In this document: in pieces, positions 48,600 to 57,324 of the stretch | Layout of the letters: each line of letters opens with the position of its first letter | How positions within the stretch are numbered: the first letter of the stretch is position 1 | NCBI RefSeq assembly: GCF_002863565.1 | Contig: NZ_PGUW01000015.1 | Coordinates: forward strand, 111,365-175,364 | DNA length: 64,000 nt | Reading direction: 5' to 3' | From: Bacillus sp. V5-8f | GTDB lineage: Bacteria > Bacillota > Bacilli > Bacillales > DSM-1321 | The notes under the pieces: model-generated | The model's database searches: none | What the model was told of the DNA's origin: nothing | What the model saw: only the letters and a program-made list of their open reading frames with translations | Translations under genes and position numbers: made by a program

Positions 48600-49046
48600 T
48601 TCAGGAGTCCCGTAGAGTATTTCAGATGTTAAGAAGGCTCCAACGGGTGGCAGGCCATGAGTGCTAACAGGAGGTCCGGTAAGAGCAGTTTCAGTTGAGG
48701 CAACCCAAGTTCCATATTCGCCTGCTTGTGATGATGGCGGCTTCATCCTAAGCCGTCCTCTAACAAGTAAATGCCGGACTCTTATTGATGGGTCATCAAA
48801 TATTTCCAAATTACCTGAATAGGTTGCATAGGGTGTATCAAATTGAATTTGTCTGGAGCCTGGATTCCAACTGCCATTGACTGGAATGGGCCTGCCTCGA
48901 AAATTTATCGTTCCAGTGATTCTGTTATCTGTGACGGAGTTGATAATGAGGGTGCCGTAAACGACCGGTCTGCTACCTACAGTAGCGTGTATTCCCCACC
49001 TGGATGGGGCTGGGATGTTTACCTGTGTCTGCCGAACAGTTTCCAA
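48597..49046 (-). CDS. Hypothetical protein, beta-rich
   Basis: 149 residues. The sequence looks like a small beta-sandwich: repeated short strands (RPVVYGTLIINSVTDNRITG, TINFRGRPIPVNGSWNPGS, RQIQFDTPYATYSGNLEIFD), Pro- and Gly-rich C-terminus. No signal peptide. A TAAGGAGAG site lies 5 bases before the ATG. I recognise no family; the strand pattern suggests a binding or structural protein. Confidence 0.65.
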   Translation of the reverse strand: METVRQTQVNIPAPSRWGIHATVGSRPVVYGTLIINSVTDNRITGTINFRGRPIPVNGSWNPGSRQIQFDTPYATYSGNLEIFDDPSIRVRHLLVRGRLRMKPPSSQAGEYGTWVASTETALTGPPVSTHGLPPVGAFLTSEILYGTPE

Positions 49047-49336
49047 AATGAATCTCTCCTTAATTAGTCCTAAAAATTACATGCCATTTAACTTCCAGGC
49101 TATAGGTTTTTCCTTTGCATCCATAATGTAAATTCCATTGCCGCCCTGATGAAAGTACCATTAAAGTATATGCAACCATTATTAAATTGTGTCTTAACGG
49201 GTTAGATACACATCGTGTTAAGATGAGGGACTGACACTTATGGTATGTAAGCATTTAGCCTAAAAGTTGGGAGACCATTAAACTTGCTTTGGCAGACATC
49301 CTTTTAATCGATAGTATGAAAATCATTTAACTAATA
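49047..49336. other. Intergenic stretch, possible gene tail
   Basis: 290 bases. On the minus strand between 49083 and 49175 one frame reads QGGNGIYIMDAKEKPIAWKL before a stop, which looks like the end of a lost coding sequence. Otherwise nothing. Confidence 0.35.
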
Positions 49337-50221
49337 CTATTTTAAAAAGGATTGAAGCTCTTTAAGCAGTAAATCAGGAATTTCTTCTGGAATAAAATGG
49401 CCACAAGGCATCCTGCTTCCTTGTACTAGAACAGCCACTTTCCTCCATTCTTCTAATGGATCGAAATATCTTTCGACAACTCCTTTTTCTCCCCAGAGGA
49501 CTAGCAACTCGCATTCAATTTTTTTGCCTTTTTCCCGGTCATCCCGGTCTAAAATTAAATCAATCCCGGCACTTGCACGATAGTCTTCACACATGGCGTG
49601 AATAGCAGCAGGATTGTTGAAACAGCGAAAGTATTCAGAATAGTTTTCATCGGTAAGCCAAGGGGGAAGAGAATCTTGCGGCGCAAATCCACTTAAACTA
49701 TTTCTTAAAAAAAAGTCCACATTGGATTCTATTAACATTTCAGGAAACGGTGCTGGTTGGATAAGAAAGTACCAATGGTAATAAGAACGAGCAAATCCCA
49801 AATTAGCTTTTTCATACATTGCAAGGGTTGGAGCGATATCCAGCACTACCAATTTTTCAACATGCTCGGGATAATCCGCGGTTAAACGATGGGCAACTCG
49901 GCCTCCTCGATCATGACCCACTAAATAAAATTTTTCAAATCCCAGATAGCGCATCACTTCCAATTGATCTTTTGCCATTACTTTTTTTGAGTAGTTAATA
50001 TGTTCGGGTAATCCCTCAGGTTTACTGCTATCCCCATAACCACGCAGGTCAGTTGCTACTACCGTATAGTTTTGGGAAAGTTGCTCTGCTACTAACTTCC
50101 AAATCACATGGGTTTGGGGGAATCCGTGTAGCAGTAAAAGTCCTGGACCTTTACCACCTTTTACACCATGAATGTTTACTCCATTTACATTAATATCAAA
50201 TTCTTCAAAACCTGTGAACAT
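49337..50221 (-). CDS. Alpha/beta hydrolase, fluoroacetate/haloacetate dehalogenase-like
   Basis: 294 residues from ATG 50221 (GAGGAGAGAGGG upstream). An aspartate-nucleophile alpha/beta hydrolase: LLLHGFPQTHVIWK near 31, DLRGYGDSSKP, nucleophile elbow LVGHDRGGRVAHR near 106 (Asp-Arg-x-x-Arg). It keeps further residues known from fluoroacetate dehalogenase: LVVLDIAP, the YYHWYFLIQPAPFPE His-Trp pair, MCEDYRASA, and CGHFIPEE for the catalytic His. Hydrolysis of a haloacetate or a related short ester/epoxide is likely; the true substrate is not proven. Monocistronic. Confidence 0.88.
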   Translation of the reverse strand: MFTGFEEFDINVNGVNIHGVKGGKGPGLLLLHGFPQTHVIWKLVAEQLSQNYTVVATDLRGYGDSSKPEGLPEHINYSKKVMAKDQLEVMRYLGFEKFYLVGHDRGGRVAHRLTADYPEHVEKLVVLDIAPTLAMYEKANLGFARSYYHWYFLIQPAPFPEMLIESNVDFFLRNSLSGFAPQDSLPPWLTDENYSEYFRCFNNPAAIHAMCEDYRASAGIDLILDRDDREKGKKIECELLVLWGEKGVVERYFDPLEEWRKVAVLVQGSRMPCGHFIPEEIPDLLLKELQSFLK

Positions 50222-50778
50222 GATAATTGTCCCTCTCTCCTCTATAAGGTAAATCAACTCTTTTTATCTTTATACGAGAAACATACAACTAATCCTCTTT
50301 TCGCATTGATAAAAACTATTCTTGTAGTTTCATTGAACGCTAGATCATAATTACTGTAGCTTCGGAACCATTGCCTGCTAGGAGCAAAGGTCTATTTTTT
50401 TACTAGGAGCGTGTGTATCAAAAGGATGATAATAAATCTTCGATATACCTGACAAAATGTTTAAGGGATATATGCGCTTTCACTCACAAATAATCTACCA
50501 TTTGTTGAATATTAAATGGAAGAATACCTGGGTGATTTTTAGTGAATTATTTTCTATTTATACTGATAGGTTAAGTACCATAGCGTATTATTGAGGTATC
50601 ATAGTGGGGGACTCCCAACAAACGACTCTAATTTACGTAAATTGAAGAGAATTTAATGATCAAACCGCATTTTTGATGAAATTAAAATAGTATTTCTAGT
50701 AAGATTAAATAGTTAAAGACTTTCTAACAGATTATTTCATTGTACAATTGGTATATAAGTAAATTGGAGGTGATCATT
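50222..50778. other. Intergenic stretch
   Basis: 557 bases between divergent genes. It should hold the promoter of each. I see no RNA motif, repeat or credible ORF. Confidence 0.4.
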
Positions 50779-51327
50779 GTGAATTTTGAGGCTAAACATT
50801 GGATTAGATGGGGAATTCCCGGCTGGGTTTATTTATCATCTATCATAGCTTATTTTTGTGTAAAAGACCTAGGTGCGTCTTCCGAATTTATATTCAGTAA
50901 TCAGGTATCAAAAATTGTAGCGTCAGCTACGATATTCATACTTGCAGGAATCATTCTTGGCCAATTAATCCATCAAGTCAGCATAGGATTGGGTTTTGTT
51001 ATATGGACACAACAGGCCAAGTATTTTAGGACGGAGTATGAAATTGACAGAAGAATCATAAAAAACGATCGAGGGAAGGAGATTCAAAGAATATATAGTT
51101 ATAGGCTTGGAAATCTGCATGCCGTAAGAGCTCTATTGACAAGTTTGGCATTGACCCTCACGACTGTAATTGTACTTGCTTATATGATTGAATATTCGAC
51201 TGCCATACTAGTTTTATTGATTATTCTTTTTGTCCTTTTTGTCATTGTGTTTATAAATTATCTGTATTTTTACAATAACTTTATTTACTTTGTGAATAAT
51301 ATTTTAATTGAATTTGAGAGTGAATAA
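50779..51327 (+). CDS. Membrane protein of unknown function
   Basis: 182 residues from GTG 50779, chosen because TTGGAGGTGATC lies 6 bases upstream. Predicted helices at about 12-30, 45-70, 110-130 and 138-162, with a cytoplasmic loop containing RTEYEIDRRIIKNDRGKEIQ. No family recognised. It stands alone and ends before a strong hairpin. Confidence 0.7.
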   Translation: MNFEAKHWIRWGIPGWVYLSSIIAYFCVKDLGASSEFIFSNQVSKIVASATIFILAGIILGQLIHQVSIGLGFVIWTQQAKYFRTEYEIDRRIIKNDRGKEIQRIYSYRLGNLHAVRALLTSLALTLTTVIVLAYMIEYSTAILVLLIILFVLFVIVFINYLYFYNNFIYFVNNILIEFESE

Positions 51328-51343
51328 TCAAGGTGTGAAAATA

Positions 51344-51393
51344 GGGTGAGTCTCCGGGAAATAGATATACCGGAGGACTCACCCTCATTTTTT
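51344..51393. terminator. Strong bidirectional terminator
   Basis: GGGTGAGTCTCCGG and CCGGAGGACTCACCC form a long stem with one bulge, followed by TCATTTTTTT. It lies between the rightward membrane gene and the end of the leftward sigma-54 operon. Confidence 0.85.
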
Positions 51394-52178
51394 TATAGTA
51401 TGGAATAGCTGCTATCTTTCATATCGGTTATAAACATGTGGCCAGGCGCGTGGGTAATCATTAAATCAGGTTTGCTAGACATCGCCACCGATTGAGGTGT
51501 TACACCGCAAGCCCAAAATACAGGTACCTCGCCATCCTTCACTGTCACTGAATCACCAAAATCAGGCTTAGAAAGATCTTTGATCCCAATCACTTCGGGG
51601 TTACCAATATGCACCGGTGCACCGTGTACAGATGGGAATCTTGATGTGATTTGAGTAGCCCGGATTGCATCGTTAGGTGAAAAAGGACGCATGCTCACGA
51701 CTAAGTTTCCATGGAAAACTCCTGCCGGTTCACAAGGAATGTTTGTGATATACATTGGGACATTTCGTTTTTCTGCGATATGTCGAATTTCAAGCCCGTT
51801 TTCGAGCAGGGGAAATTCGAATGTAAAGCTGCAACCTATTAAAAAGGATACCAGGTCGTTTCTCCAGTATGCTTCGATATCATGAACTTCTTCGACTAGC
51901 TCTCCTTTTTTATATATGAAATATTTCGGCACTTCATACCGCAGATCCGAATTTGGCGCTGTCAACCTTGGAACTGGAGAACCTGCATCCGTTACCTCAA
52001 TTAACGGGCACGGTTTTGGGTTTCGCTGGCAAAAAAGAAGGAAGTCATAAGCTAGCTCCTTCGGCAAAATTACGAGATTCGCCTGTGTATGCCCATGGCC
52101 GTATCCTGCGGTAGGCCCGGTAAATTCATTGTTTCTTAAAAGCTTTCGTAATTCTGAAAGTTCAATATTTTTATCCAT
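51393..52178 (-). CDS. DUF1445 putative hydro-lyase / D-glutamate cyclase-type protein
   Basis: 261 residues, YcsI/DUF1445 family. Marks: GPTAGYGHGHTQANLVILP near 21, CQRNPKPCPLIEVTDAGSP near 50, YWRNDLVSFLIGCSFTFE near 104, and the C-terminal FWACGVTPQSVAMSSKPDLM plus ITHAPGHMFITD. Family members are annotated as hydro-lyases, and the mammalian relative is a D-glutamate cyclase; the substrate here is unknown. It is the last gene of the sigma-54 operon, so it likely acts on a product of the C45 hydrolase and symporter. GGAGATG site before the ATG. Confidence 0.88.
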   Translation of the reverse strand: MDKNIELSELRKLLRNNEFTGPTAGYGHGHTQANLVILPKELAYDFLLFCQRNPKPCPLIEVTDAGSPVPRLTAPNSDLRYEVPKYFIYKKGELVEEVHDIEAYWRNDLVSFLIGCSFTFEFPLLENGLEIRHIAEKRNVPMYITNIPCEPAGVFHGNLVVSMRPFSPNDAIRATQITSRFPSVHGAPVHIGNPEVIGIKDLSKPDFGDSVTVKDGEVPVFWACGVTPQSVAMSSKPDLMITHAPGHMFITDMKDSSYSIL

Positions 52179-52207
52179 ATAATCATCTCCTCGGTGTGCT
52201 TTACTGC

Positions 52208-52336
52208 TTATGCTCGGTTCACTAGACCTTTAATCCAATCTTTCAAACAGAAATATACTAGGGTGAGATTCGAACCTATAAACCAGATTAACAGAATATA
52301 TGTAATTATGACAAATCCAGTTTCGCTTAATATCAT
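52208..52336 (-). CDS. Symporter small accessory membrane protein (42 aa)
   Basis: ATG at 52336, two bases after the symporter stop and preceded by AAAGGAGGT. It encodes 42 residues: a short lead MILSETGFV, a hydrophobic helix ITYILLIWFIGSNLTLVYFC and a basic end KDWIKGLVNRA. Small single-helix proteins of this kind are encoded directly after sodium:solute symporter genes and are thought to be accessory subunits. Position, spacing and composition fit that well. Confidence 0.8.
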   Translation of the reverse strand: MILSETGFVIITYILLIWFIGSNLTLVYFCLKDWIKGLVNRA

Positions 52337-52338
52337 TA

Positions 52339-53799
52339 TTACATACCTCCTTTACTGAACGCTGCCTGATACTGGAAGTCATGGTCAGGTGCAATCCATG
52401 TGCCAATCAGCGGAATGCCAGCAGCAATGATGTGTGAAATTAAATAACCTACCCATAATGGAACAATTGGATCCATTAAACCTGCACCGGGAAGTACAGC
52501 AAAGAATAAAGCGGAAACAGTCCCTATAATCAAGCCCCAGAAAGCAGCTGTCTTGTTCAGCTTTTTCATAAAAACGGATAAAACGAATGGCCATGTCATC
52601 GCTAGTGTAAGTGCACCCACGGCGTAATTTAAATATAAGATCGAGAACTGAGCCAGACTGAAAAGGGCAATACCCGCTCCGCCCACGATAACAACAATAC
52701 GGGCCACCATAATTTCTTTCCCTGGATCCATTGGTTTGTTTTTTCTGATATAAGGAAGGTAAATATCCCTCACAATTAGAGTTGATAACGCATTTAAACA
52801 TGAATCGGTTGTGGATAAGATCGTAGCAATCATGATAATTGCCATTGCATACGCTCCCCATGTTCCAAGCAATTCTCCCACAACTGCGGGAAATACTTCG
52901 GAAGGAGTTACATCAAAGCCTTTTGCCAACCCAACCATTCCAATAAGCCCTGCAACAGCAGGGATAGGAAGCCATAAAAAGGTTGTACCTAATATCAGCT
53001 TTGATTCTGTTCCCCTTTTACTAGCGTAAACACGCTGCCATACACTTTGGTCGATGATCGCATAGTTGATAAACGAAAGGATACTAACGAGAAGCCATCC
53101 TGTTACGCTTTCTTTCGTCCAAAGCTGTGTTGCGGTTTCAACCTTTGAATTAGCAAGGCCTTGATAGATTTCACTTGGCCCGCCAGCTACCCATAATGTC
53201 ACCGGTATGACAATTGCCAGAAGGACAAGCAGCATCATAAAATGGACAACATCAGTTCCAATAGAAGCCCTAAGCCCACCAATTGCAACATAAATGGTGA
53301 CGATTAATGTACCTAAAATAACTGCAGCTGCGTGAGGAATTCCAAACAATACATTCATCACCAGGCCGATTGCCGTAATTTGAAGCACGGCCCAAAAGAA
53401 GGATTGAAGGATCCCGACAATCGCGAAAATTAAATGAGTCCGTGTTCCGAGCCTGAGCTTCATAAATTCCGGTAACGTGCTTATTGATGGCGCTATTTTT
53501 CTAACCCTCTTAAACACAGGCCATCCGATTAACAAGGATGACATCAGAACGGAGACGCCGTACATATAAAATCCTGCAACCCCAAAATTATATGCCCCTT
53601 CGGCTGCGCCCATTAACGAACTGCTCCATACCCACACGACCACTAACGAGCTCATCGTGACCGGTAAGCTCATACTTTCCCTAGCGCTTAAAAAGTCATC
53701 CAAATTGTTTTTCCCTCTATTTTTCATCACAATAGAGATGCCGACCATAAGAACCCCAAAAATAATCATCATCAAATATCCAATATAACTATCTAGCAT
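52339..53799 (-). CDS. Sodium:solute symporter family transporter
   Basis: 486 residues, about 13 predicted helices. SSS marks: KNRGKNNLDDFLSARESMSL near 27, WSSSLMGAAEGAYNFGVAGF near 57, and the family segment AIIMIATILSTTDSCLNALS followed by TLIVRDIY near 325. It would import a metabolite with Na+. Three bases separate it from the C45 hydrolase upstream and two from the small membrane protein downstream, so the four genes are one operon. Confidence 0.94.
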   Translation of the reverse strand: MLDSYIGYLMMIIFGVLMVGISIVMKNRGKNNLDDFLSARESMSLPVTMSSLVVVWVWSSSLMGAAEGAYNFGVAGFYMYGVSVLMSSLLIGWPVFKRVRKIAPSISTLPEFMKLRLGTRTHLIFAIVGILQSFFWAVLQITAIGLVMNVLFGIPHAAAVILGTLIVTIYVAIGGLRASIGTDVVHFMMLLVLLAIVIPVTLWVAGGPSEIYQGLANSKVETATQLWTKESVTGWLLVSILSFINYAIIDQSVWQRVYASKRGTESKLILGTTFLWLPIPAVAGLIGMVGLAKGFDVTPSEVFPAVVGELLGTWGAYAMAIIMIATILSTTDSCLNALSTLIVRDIYLPYIRKNKPMDPGKEIMVARIVVIVGGAGIALFSLAQFSILYLNYAVGALTLAMTWPFVLSVFMKKLNKTAAFWGLIIGTVSALFFAVLPGAGLMDPIVPLWVGYLISHIIAAGIPLIGTWIAPDHDFQYQAAFSKGGM

Positions 53800-53802
53800 T
53801 TT

Positions 53803-54654
53803 TTAACCCCCTTGTTGAATCATCTTTCCATCCAAAGTTGTGATTTCTCCTTCGTGAAGGTCCTCCAAACGGAAGGATACGTGCCGACCCCAGCTTTGCA
53901 TTTTCTCCCCGCTGCCGCAAGGAGGCCCATAACAGTAGAACATTTCGCGACAAAAGGGATCGAGAATTTCCGAACTTACTGTGCCAAATTTTTCACCGTG
54001 ATTACAAGTGGATGATCCCCAATCTGTACCATGCTCCTTTAGCTCATGATTTCGAAGGAACGAGTGCAGAAAATCGAAGCTATTACGCTGTTCATCATGA
54101 TTAATCGCACTCAATCCGGATTGGTAGCGAAGAATCGAACACGTTTCAATCATCTCCTTTTCGTTTGTGAATGGAAGCCGAACATAATGGTTAGTCCGGA
54201 ACATAATATCATCGGGATTCCATTCAAGATGATTCTCGCTTGGATGAATTTCAGCTGCCAATAGATTGCCTAACCCGTCAGCGAAAAGGAAATTGCCGTG
54301 AACCTGGAGTGGCTCATTCTGAATATAACTTTCAATTTCCTTTAATGATTGAAAGCAGCCGAGAACATAACTTCCAAATTCTTTAAAACCAATGCCGCCT
54401 TGATAAAATTTAGGATCGCTATCCACATATGCGAAAGTAAAGCTGATCCCTTTTTCGTTTATTCCCCGGGTTACCATATTGGCCCATGGTAAATTATCAT
54501 CCGGGCAAATAAGCTCTGTTCCGATAAACTTATAATTTTTCCCCTGGCTAACGCGTAGTCTTGTCCTTGTATCCCATGGGTTGTCGCTGTTTGAAGCCAA
54601 TATGTAACGCCCTTCAGATTTAATCGCAGCAATGCTGCAACCTGGTATTGACAT
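53803..54654 (-). CDS. C45-type Ntn hydrolase (acyl-transferase/amidase-like)
   Basis: 283 residues from ATG 54654, since GGGGGTGG is 5 bases upstream; GTG 54663 overlaps that site. After five residues comes GCSIAAIKSEGRYILASNSD, where Cys6 is the expected N-terminal nucleophile freed by self-cleavage, and SNSDNPWDT the substrate-site Asn/Asp. The remainder (TRGINEKGISFTFAYVD, GNFLFADGLGNLLAAEIHP, RTNHYV) fits peptidase family C45 / choloylglycine-hydrolase-like enzymes, which cut amide bonds of acylated amino acids or related compounds. First gene of the sigma-54 operon. Confidence 0.85.
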   Translation of the reverse strand: MSIPGCSIAAIKSEGRYILASNSDNPWDTRTRLRVSQGKNYKFIGTELICPDDNLPWANMVTRGINEKGISFTFAYVDSDPKFYQGGIGFKEFGSYVLGCFQSLKEIESYIQNEPLQVHGNFLFADGLGNLLAAEIHPSENHLEWNPDDIMFRTNHYVRLPFTNEKEMIETCSILRYQSGLSAINHDEQRNSFDFLHSFLRNHELKEHGTDWGSSTCNHGEKFGTVSSEILDPFCREMFYCYGPPCGSGEKMQSWGRHVSFRLEDLHEGEITTLDGKMIQQGG

Positions 54655-54678
54655 AATTTCCACCCCCTGATTTTATCT

Positions 54679-54696
54679 ATGCAATTATTGTGCCAA
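54679..54696 (-). promoter_or_regulatory. Sigma-54 (-24/-12) promoter of the C45-symporter operon
   Basis: On the minus strand TTGGCACAATAATTGCAT: the -24 TGGCAC and -12 TTGCAT elements with exactly 5 bases between them, a full consensus match. It lies 25 bases before the ATG of the C45 hydrolase. Confidence 0.92.
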
Positions 54697-54744
54697 AAAA
54701 GAATTGTAACCATTATCTGAATATTTAAATGATTATGATATAAT

Positions 54745-54797
54745 TTAAGTCGAAATAAAATTAATTAAGTTGAAATTAACTTACAGAAACGACTTAA
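54745..54797. promoter_or_regulatory. Candidate enhancer-binding sites of the sigma-54 activator
   Basis: TTAAGTCG (54745-54752), TTAAGTTG (54765-54772) and inverted CGACTTAA (54790-54797), lying 50-120 bases upstream of the -24/-12 promoter and just before the activator gene. The first two are 20 bases apart, two helical turns, and the first and third form an inverted pair. Confidence 0.55.
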
Positions 54798-54815
54798 TTG
54801 TCGAGGGGGAGAGCA

Positions 54816-56480
54816 ATGAAGGACGATTTACTTGAAAGTTATCCTTATTTTGAAGAGAATAATGAAACATATAGCGGGGACCTACAGAGTTGGCATACTA
54901 TGGTTCCCCGTGTCAAAGGGGGAGAATATATCGGGGTTGAACTAAGGGAAGGGAACCAATCTCGTTTAACATATTTGCAGCCGCTCATTCTTGGACAAGA
55001 AATCAATCAGTTTACAGTCACAGAGAACATCTTTTATTACCCAGCAGTTGAGTACGTGGATGGCCGGCCAATTTATGTAGGTGTCATTCCAATTACAGCT
55101 TTACATAAGAACATTCAAAAAAAATTAATGGAACTGGATGCGGTAATCGAGAATTCCTATGATGGGATTTACATATCCACACCAGAAGGAGTGAACCTTA
55201 GGGCGAATAAGGCAATTGAACGATTGACCGGGATTAAAAAGGAATTTTTTGTTGGAAAAAGCCTGGACCATTTAATTTCTCTTGGAGTTTTTAATGATGT
55301 GGTCACTTTGAAGGTAGCAGCGACTAAAAAACCATATAGTACTATACAAAGAGTAAATACGGGAAAAGAAACGTTGGTAACGGGCAGTCCCGTTTTCGAT
55401 GAACAAGGAAAGCTATATCGGATTATCACGAATGTAAGGGATGTATCTGAACTACATCGATTAAAAGATGAACTTGAAGCAGTGGAAAAAGAAAAGCACC
55501 GGCTTGAAGTACAGTTAAAGCAGGCACACTCATCAATCTCTAACGAAAATATGATCGCCCAGAGCATGGCGATGCTTAAAATTTACAAATTAATAACAGA
55601 AATCAGCCATTTGGATGTATCAGTGTTGATTACAGGGGAATCGGGAGTTGGAAAAGAGGTCGTGGCTGAACAAATTCATCACATGAGCGGCCGTAAGACA
55701 ACAGGCGGATTTCTGAAAATTAACTGTGCTGCTATTCCTAAGGAATTGATCGAATCAGAACTATTTGGGTATGAAGATGGCGCATTTACAGGTGCAAAAA
55801 AAGGGGGCAAAAGCGGATTATTTGAAGCAGCCGATAACGGCACGCTTTTTCTTGATGAAATCGGCGACCTTCCCCTCGAAATGCAGGCAAAGCTATTAAG
55901 AGTGCTGCAAGACCAGGAATTTCGACGGATTGGTGGAACAAAGCATATCAAAACAGATGCCAGGATCATCGCTGCCACAAATCACAACTTAAAGCAGCTT
56001 GTAGAGGAAGGTAAATTTCGTAAGGATCTATACTTTCGCCTAAATGTGATTCCCATTGAAATACCGCCGCTTAGAGAAAGGAAGGAAGATATTGATGTGT
56101 TAGCCTTATACTTTCTGGATCGTTTCAACCGAAAATATAAAAAGAACGTTACATTGACATTTGATGTATTGTCTCTGTTAAAGAGCGTAAATTGGCCTGG
56201 AAATGTGCGTGAGCTGTCCAATTTGATAGAACGATTTGTAGTGTTAAATGGTGAAAAGGGAGTTTTTTTAGAATACAACAAAGATGGAGGTTACCAAACG
56301 GAAAATTATAACAACATCACGGATTTAAAAAGAGAAGTCGATTTTTTTGAACAAAGGATTATTACAGAAACGCTTTTGAAAGAAGGAAGTACCTATAAAG
56401 CTGCAAATAAGTTAGGTGTCTCCCAGTCCTACATAGCAAGGCGGATAAAGAAATACGGAATACAAAATGTAAATTCCTGA
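54816..56480 (+). CDS. Sigma-54-dependent transcriptional activator with PAS domain
   Basis: 554 residues from ATG 54816 (GAGGGGGAGAG upstream). N-terminal domain of about 100 residues of unknown ligand, a PAS domain at about 108-220 (SYDGIYISTPEGVNLRANKA), a short coiled coil, then the AAA+ domain with Walker A GESGVGKEVVAEQIH near 272, the sigma-54-contact loop ELFGYEDGAFTGAKKGG near 310 and LFLDEIGDLPLEMQAKLLRV, and a Fis-type HTH at 520-550 (YKAANKLGVSQSYIARRIKK). It surely drives the divergent sigma-54 operon. Confidence 0.95.
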   Translation: MKDDLLESYPYFEENNETYSGDLQSWHTMVPRVKGGEYIGVELREGNQSRLTYLQPLILGQEINQFTVTENIFYYPAVEYVDGRPIYVGVIPITALHKNIQKKLMELDAVIENSYDGIYISTPEGVNLRANKAIERLTGIKKEFFVGKSLDHLISLGVFNDVVTLKVAATKKPYSTIQRVNTGKETLVTGSPVFDEQGKLYRIITNVRDVSELHRLKDELEAVEKEKHRLEVQLKQAHSSISNENMIAQSMAMLKIYKLITEISHLDVSVLITGESGVGKEVVAEQIHHMSGRKTTGGFLKINCAAIPKELIESELFGYEDGAFTGAKKGGKSGLFEAADNGTLFLDEIGDLPLEMQAKLLRVLQDQEFRRIGGTKHIKTDARIIAATNHNLKQLVEEGKFRKDLYFRLNVIPIEIPPLRERKEDIDVLALYFLDRFNRKYKKNVTLTFDVLSLLKSVNWPGNVRELSNLIERFVVLNGEKGVFLEYNKDGGYQTENYNNITDLKREVDFFEQRIITETLLKEGSTYKAANKLGVSQSYIARRIKKYGIQNVNS

Positions 56481-56674
56481 TGAATGGGGACTGCATTTAG
56501 ATTCCAGTAAACGTGTAAAAATCAATAAATGAGAAATAATATAGTTACAAAATTTCTTCGTTGCCTCAATTTTCTCCTTGGATAAAATGTTTCCTTTTCT
56601 TTAAAAAAATCCCACGATTAAAACCGCAACCTTTTTGACATCATAAGTAAGAACATGTAAATGGCGGTGTAAAT

Positions 56675-57169
56675 ATGCATGAATTTCCTGTTGTAAAAGA
56701 ATACACTGAAAAGTACCAAACTCAAGTGGTTGATTTAATTCTTAGGATTCAGCAAGAAGAATACAACATTCCAATAACCAAGGATGATCAGCCAGACCTC
56801 TTTACTATAGAAGAGTTTTATCAGTCTGGTAAAGGCAATTTTTGGGTAGCACTATATGAAGAAGAAGTAGTAGGGACAATAGGTCTTATAGACATCGGCA
56901 ATGATCAAGCTGCATTAAGAAAGGTGTTTGTAAATAAAGAATTTAGAGGTTCAAAATTTAATACTGCACGTCTTTTATTAAATAATGTTATCCAATGGGC
57001 TAGGGACCAATCTATTAAAGAAGTGTATCTTGGAACAACGCCTCAATTTTTGGCAGCCCATAGATTTTATGAAAAAAATGGATTTATAAATGTAGCGCAA
57101 AGCGAATTACCTGAGAATTTCCCGGTTTTACGTATAGATAAAAAGTTCTACAAATATAAAGTTGACTAG
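56675..57169 (+). CDS. GNAT-family N-acetyltransferase
   Basis: 164 residues. GNAT fold with EEEVVGTIGLIDIGNDQAAL near 68, LRKVFVNKEFRGSKFNTARLLL near 88 (acetyl-CoA pyrophosphate loop, in part), and the C-terminal HRFYEKNGFINV near 128. Substrate unknown. GGCGGTG ribosome site before the ATG, terminator-like hairpin at 57218. Confidence 0.9.
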   Translation: MHEFPVVKEYTEKYQTQVVDLILRIQQEEYNIPITKDDQPDLFTIEEFYQSGKGNFWVALYEEEVVGTIGLIDIGNDQAALRKVFVNKEFRGSKFNTARLLLNNVIQWARDQSIKEVYLGTTPQFLAAHRFYEKNGFINVAQSELPENFPVLRIDKKFYKYKVD

Positions 57170-57217
57170 GTCAAAATGGATATCCTCCAAAAGTATGCAA
57201 AGTTTATAACAAAACAA

Positions 57218-57252
57218 AGCCAGCAGCTGTTCTGCTGGCTATTGTGCTATAA
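57218..57252 (+). terminator. Hairpin after the GNAT gene
   Basis: AGCCAGCAG-CTGTT-CTGCTGGCT, a perfect 9-bp stem; the T tract is weak. Confidence 0.5.
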
Positions 57253-57324
57253 ATTAATAATTGTCATTTATGTATGAAACTGCAATCAGGGAAGTATTAC
57301 CTTAAAACCAATCATATCATAAAA

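Noticed and set aside
49060..49254. 64-residue minus-strand frame
   Set aside because: No ribosome site; another frame of the same stretch looks more like a gene remnant, so neither is called as a gene.
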